Assembly: GCA_017502065.1 (NCBI GenBank)
Contig: JAFVVU010000320.1
Coordinates: 1-13,427 of the forward strand
Reading direction: 5' to 3'
Length of the DNA: 13,427 nucleotides
DNA from: Clostridia bacterium
GTDB taxonomy: Bacteria; Bacillota; Clostridia; RUG12999
In this document: in pieces, positions 12,011-13,427 of the stretch
Numbering within the stretch: position 1 is the stretch's first letter
Layout: the number at the start of each line of letters is the position of its first letter
Translations under genes and position numbers: made by a program
The notes under the pieces: model-generated
The model's input: only the letters and a program-made list of their open reading frames with translations
Databases searched by the model: none
Told to the model about the DNA's origin: nothing

Positions 12011-13255
12011 ATGAAAGCTGAAATAATTGCTGTAGGAACAGAGCTTTTGCTTGGCCAGATAGTTAATACAAATGCACGCGACCTTGCATCCGGTTTGTCG
12101 GATTGCGGCGTGATTGTATATTATCAGACGGTTGTGGGCGATAACCCGGGCAGACTTAAACAGGCGATTGCCGATGCATACGAAAGAGTTGACCTTGTTA
12201 TTTTAACAGGTGGACTCGGACCTACAAAGGATGACCTCACAAAAGAAATAGTTGCAGAGTATTTCGGCAAAAAGCTTGTTCTTGATCAGCCCTCACTTGA
12301 CAGAATACAGGGATATTTTGACCGTATGGGCAGGGAAATGAACGAAACCAATAAAAAACAGGCATATATGCCGGAGGGTTGCATAATACTTGAGAATAAC
12401 TGCGGTACGGCGCCGGGGCTTATTGTTGAAGAGGGCGGCAAAATTGCAATTCTTCTTCCGGGACCGCCGAAAGAAATGAACCCCATGTTTGAAGAAAAGG
12501 TAAAGCCGTGGCTTTCCGGAAAAACCGGCAGCACAATAAAATCAAGAACACTTAAAATGACAGATATAGGCGAATCAAATATGGCGGCGGAGGTTTCCGA
12601 CCTTATGGAAGGCGAAAACCCGACAGTTGCACCATATGCAAAAGAGGGTGAATCTGAGCTTCGTATAACTGCAATGGCAAAAACTGAGGAAGAGGCGGAT
12701 GGCCTTATTGAACCGGTTGCAAAAGAAATTTATGCAAGACTTGGTGAATATATCTACGGCGAGGACGATACAACTCTTGTTGAGGCGCTTGTTAAAAAGC
12801 TCATAGAGAAAAAGATTACAATATCAACTGCAGAATCCTGTACGGGCGGGCTTATCGCATCGGAAATAACCTCCGTGGCGGGAAGCTCGGAAATATTCGG
12901 CAGCGGATATGTGACATATGCAAACTCCGCCAAGATGAAAATGCTTGGCGTTAAAGATAAAACACTTGCGGACCATGGCGCCGTAAGTGAACAAACGGCA
13001 AAGGAAATGGCAGAAGGAGCAAGGGCGGCTTCGGGCGCAGATATTGCCGTTTCTGTAACAGGAATTGCAGGACCCGGCGGCGGCACTCCGGAAAAACCCG
13101 TAGGTCTTGTGTACATGGCACTTGCCGACGACAAAGGTACAATTGTTAAAAAGCTTAACCTTGATGGAAGTCGCGATAAGGTGCGGAGAAGAACAGTTAA
13201 ATATGTGTTTAAAATGGTAATGCAAAGAATAGATGAGAAAGGTGATAACAAATGA
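12011..13255 (+). CDS. cinA: CinA: competence/damage-inducible protein A with nicotinamide-nucleotide amidase domain
   Basis: The 414-residue protein has the full two-domain form. Residues ~1–170 are a molybdopterin-binding-like domain with [36 protein letters not shown] (residues 63–79) and LLPGPPKEM, associated with ADP-ribose pyrophosphatase activity in the family. Residues ~253–408 are the CinA C-terminal domain, with [11 protein letters not shown] (Ser276 in the conserved SCTGG motif), [17 protein letters not shown] and [23 protein letters not shown]. This domain deamidates nicotinamide mononucleotide in characterised members. AAGGA lies about 10 nt before the start. The stop codon overlaps the recA start in an ATGA arrangement, so translation of recA is probably coupled. 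The cinA–recA pair is conserved in many Gram-positive bacteria. Confidence 0.95.
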   Translation: MKAEIIAVGTELLLGQIVNTNARDLASGLSDCGVIVYYQTVVGDNPGRLKQAIADAYERVDLVILTGGLGPTKDDLTKEIVAEYFGKKLVLDQPSLDRIQGYFDRMGREMNETNKKQAYMPEGCIILENNCGTAPGLIVEEGGKIAILLPGPPKEMNPMFEEKVKPWLSGKTGSTIKSRTLKMTDIGESNMAAEVSDLMEGENPTVAPYAKEGESELRITAMAKTEEEADGLIEPVAKEIYARLGEYIYGEDDTTLVEALVKKLIEKKITISTAESCTGGLIASEITSVAGSSEIFGSGYVTYANSAKMKMLGVKDKTLADHGAVSEQTAKEMAEGARAASGADIAVSVTGIAGPGGGTPEKPVGLVYMALADDKGTIVKKLNLDGSRDKVRRRTVKYVFKMVMQRIDEKGDNK

Positions 13256-13427
13256 AAGACGTAAAAAGACTTAACTATGTAACGGACGATAAACAGAAGA
13301 AAGAAGCGCTTGACGCAATGTTTGCGCAAATGGAAAAACAGTTTGGTAAAGGTGCGGTAATGCGTCTTGGCGAAAAGGGTATTCCTGATATTGAGGTTGT
13401 ATCAACAGGTTCAATCGGTATTGATGC
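13252..13427 (+). CDS. recA: Recombinase RecA (N-terminal part)
   Basis: Only the first ~58 residues are in the window. After a short leader ([15 protein letters not shown]), the sequence [28 protein letters not shown] matches the RecA N-terminal polymerisation helix and strand. [12 protein letters not shown] is the conserved run leading to the Walker A region, which lies beyond the window. RecA forms filaments on single-stranded DNA for homologous recombination and stimulates LexA cleavage. The ATG overlaps the cinA stop codon (ATGA), with the ribosome binding site AAAGGTG inside cinA. No separate promoter or SOS box was seen immediately upstream, so transcription presumably comes from the cinA side. 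Confidence 0.96.
   Translation, partial: MKDVKRLNYVTDDKQKKEALDAMFAQMEKQFGKGAVMRLGEKGIPDIEVVSTGSIGID

Noticed and set aside
1..13427. CRISPR array, tRNA, rRNA or transposase gene
   Set aside because: No regularly spaced repeats, cloverleaf sequences, rRNA signatures or transposase-like proteins were seen in a reading of both strands.

Overview
The window looks like a chromosomal segment of an uncultured or poorly studied Clostridia-type Firmicute. The grounds are the conserved cluster asp23–nusB–xseA–xseB–ispA … cinA–recA, GGAGG-type ribosome binding sites, consensus sigma-A promoters spaced by 17 bp, AT-rich spacers, and secreted proteins with copper-amine-oxidase-type stalk domains. No rRNA, tRNA, CRISPR array or transposase gene was seen.

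Layout. (1) 1–996: the start of a leftward secreted stalk-domain protein and a rightward lipoprotein, transcribed from back-to-back promoters. (2) 1038–3856: a half-copy of a small hairpin repeat and a strong terminator, then an MBOAT O-acyltransferase and its DHHW/AlgX-like partner, a pair that probably O-acetylates an exported glycan. The two genes are separated by a 216-bp imperfect palindrome. (3) 3825–4922: a divergent XRE-regulator / SLOG-like gene pair with repeated putative operators, bracketed by two almost identical terminators. A two-hairpin repeat sits at the 3' end of the regulator gene, flanked by a duplication of that 3' end. (4) 4927–6517, leftward: a Gfo/Idh/MocA oxidoreductase and pgsA. 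(5) 6614–8699, rightward: a single-pass membrane protein of unknown function, a second stalk-domain secreted protein, and an Asp23/Gls24 protein ending at a terminator. (6) 8717–13427, rightward and tightly packed: nusB, xseA, xseB, ispA, a divergent PAP2 (DUF212) protein, cinA and the start of recA.

How the genes fit together. The right half is housekeeping: rRNA transcription antitermination (NusB), exonuclease VII (XseA and XseB), isoprenoid chain synthesis (IspA), a PAP2-like membrane protein whose substrate is unknown, nucleotide repair or salvage (CinA) and recombination (RecA). The left half is envelope-related: lipoprotein, stalk-domain proteins, glycan acylation and phosphatidylglycerol-phosphate synthesis. 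The most unusual material lies in the spacers. There is a palindromic element placed exactly between a stop codon and the next ribosome binding site, a covarying hairpin repeat family with an invariant CTATGT loop, and the self-contained XRE/SLOG module with its own repeats and terminators. The XRE/SLOG pair is the best candidate for a little-described system; any role in stress or defence is inference.
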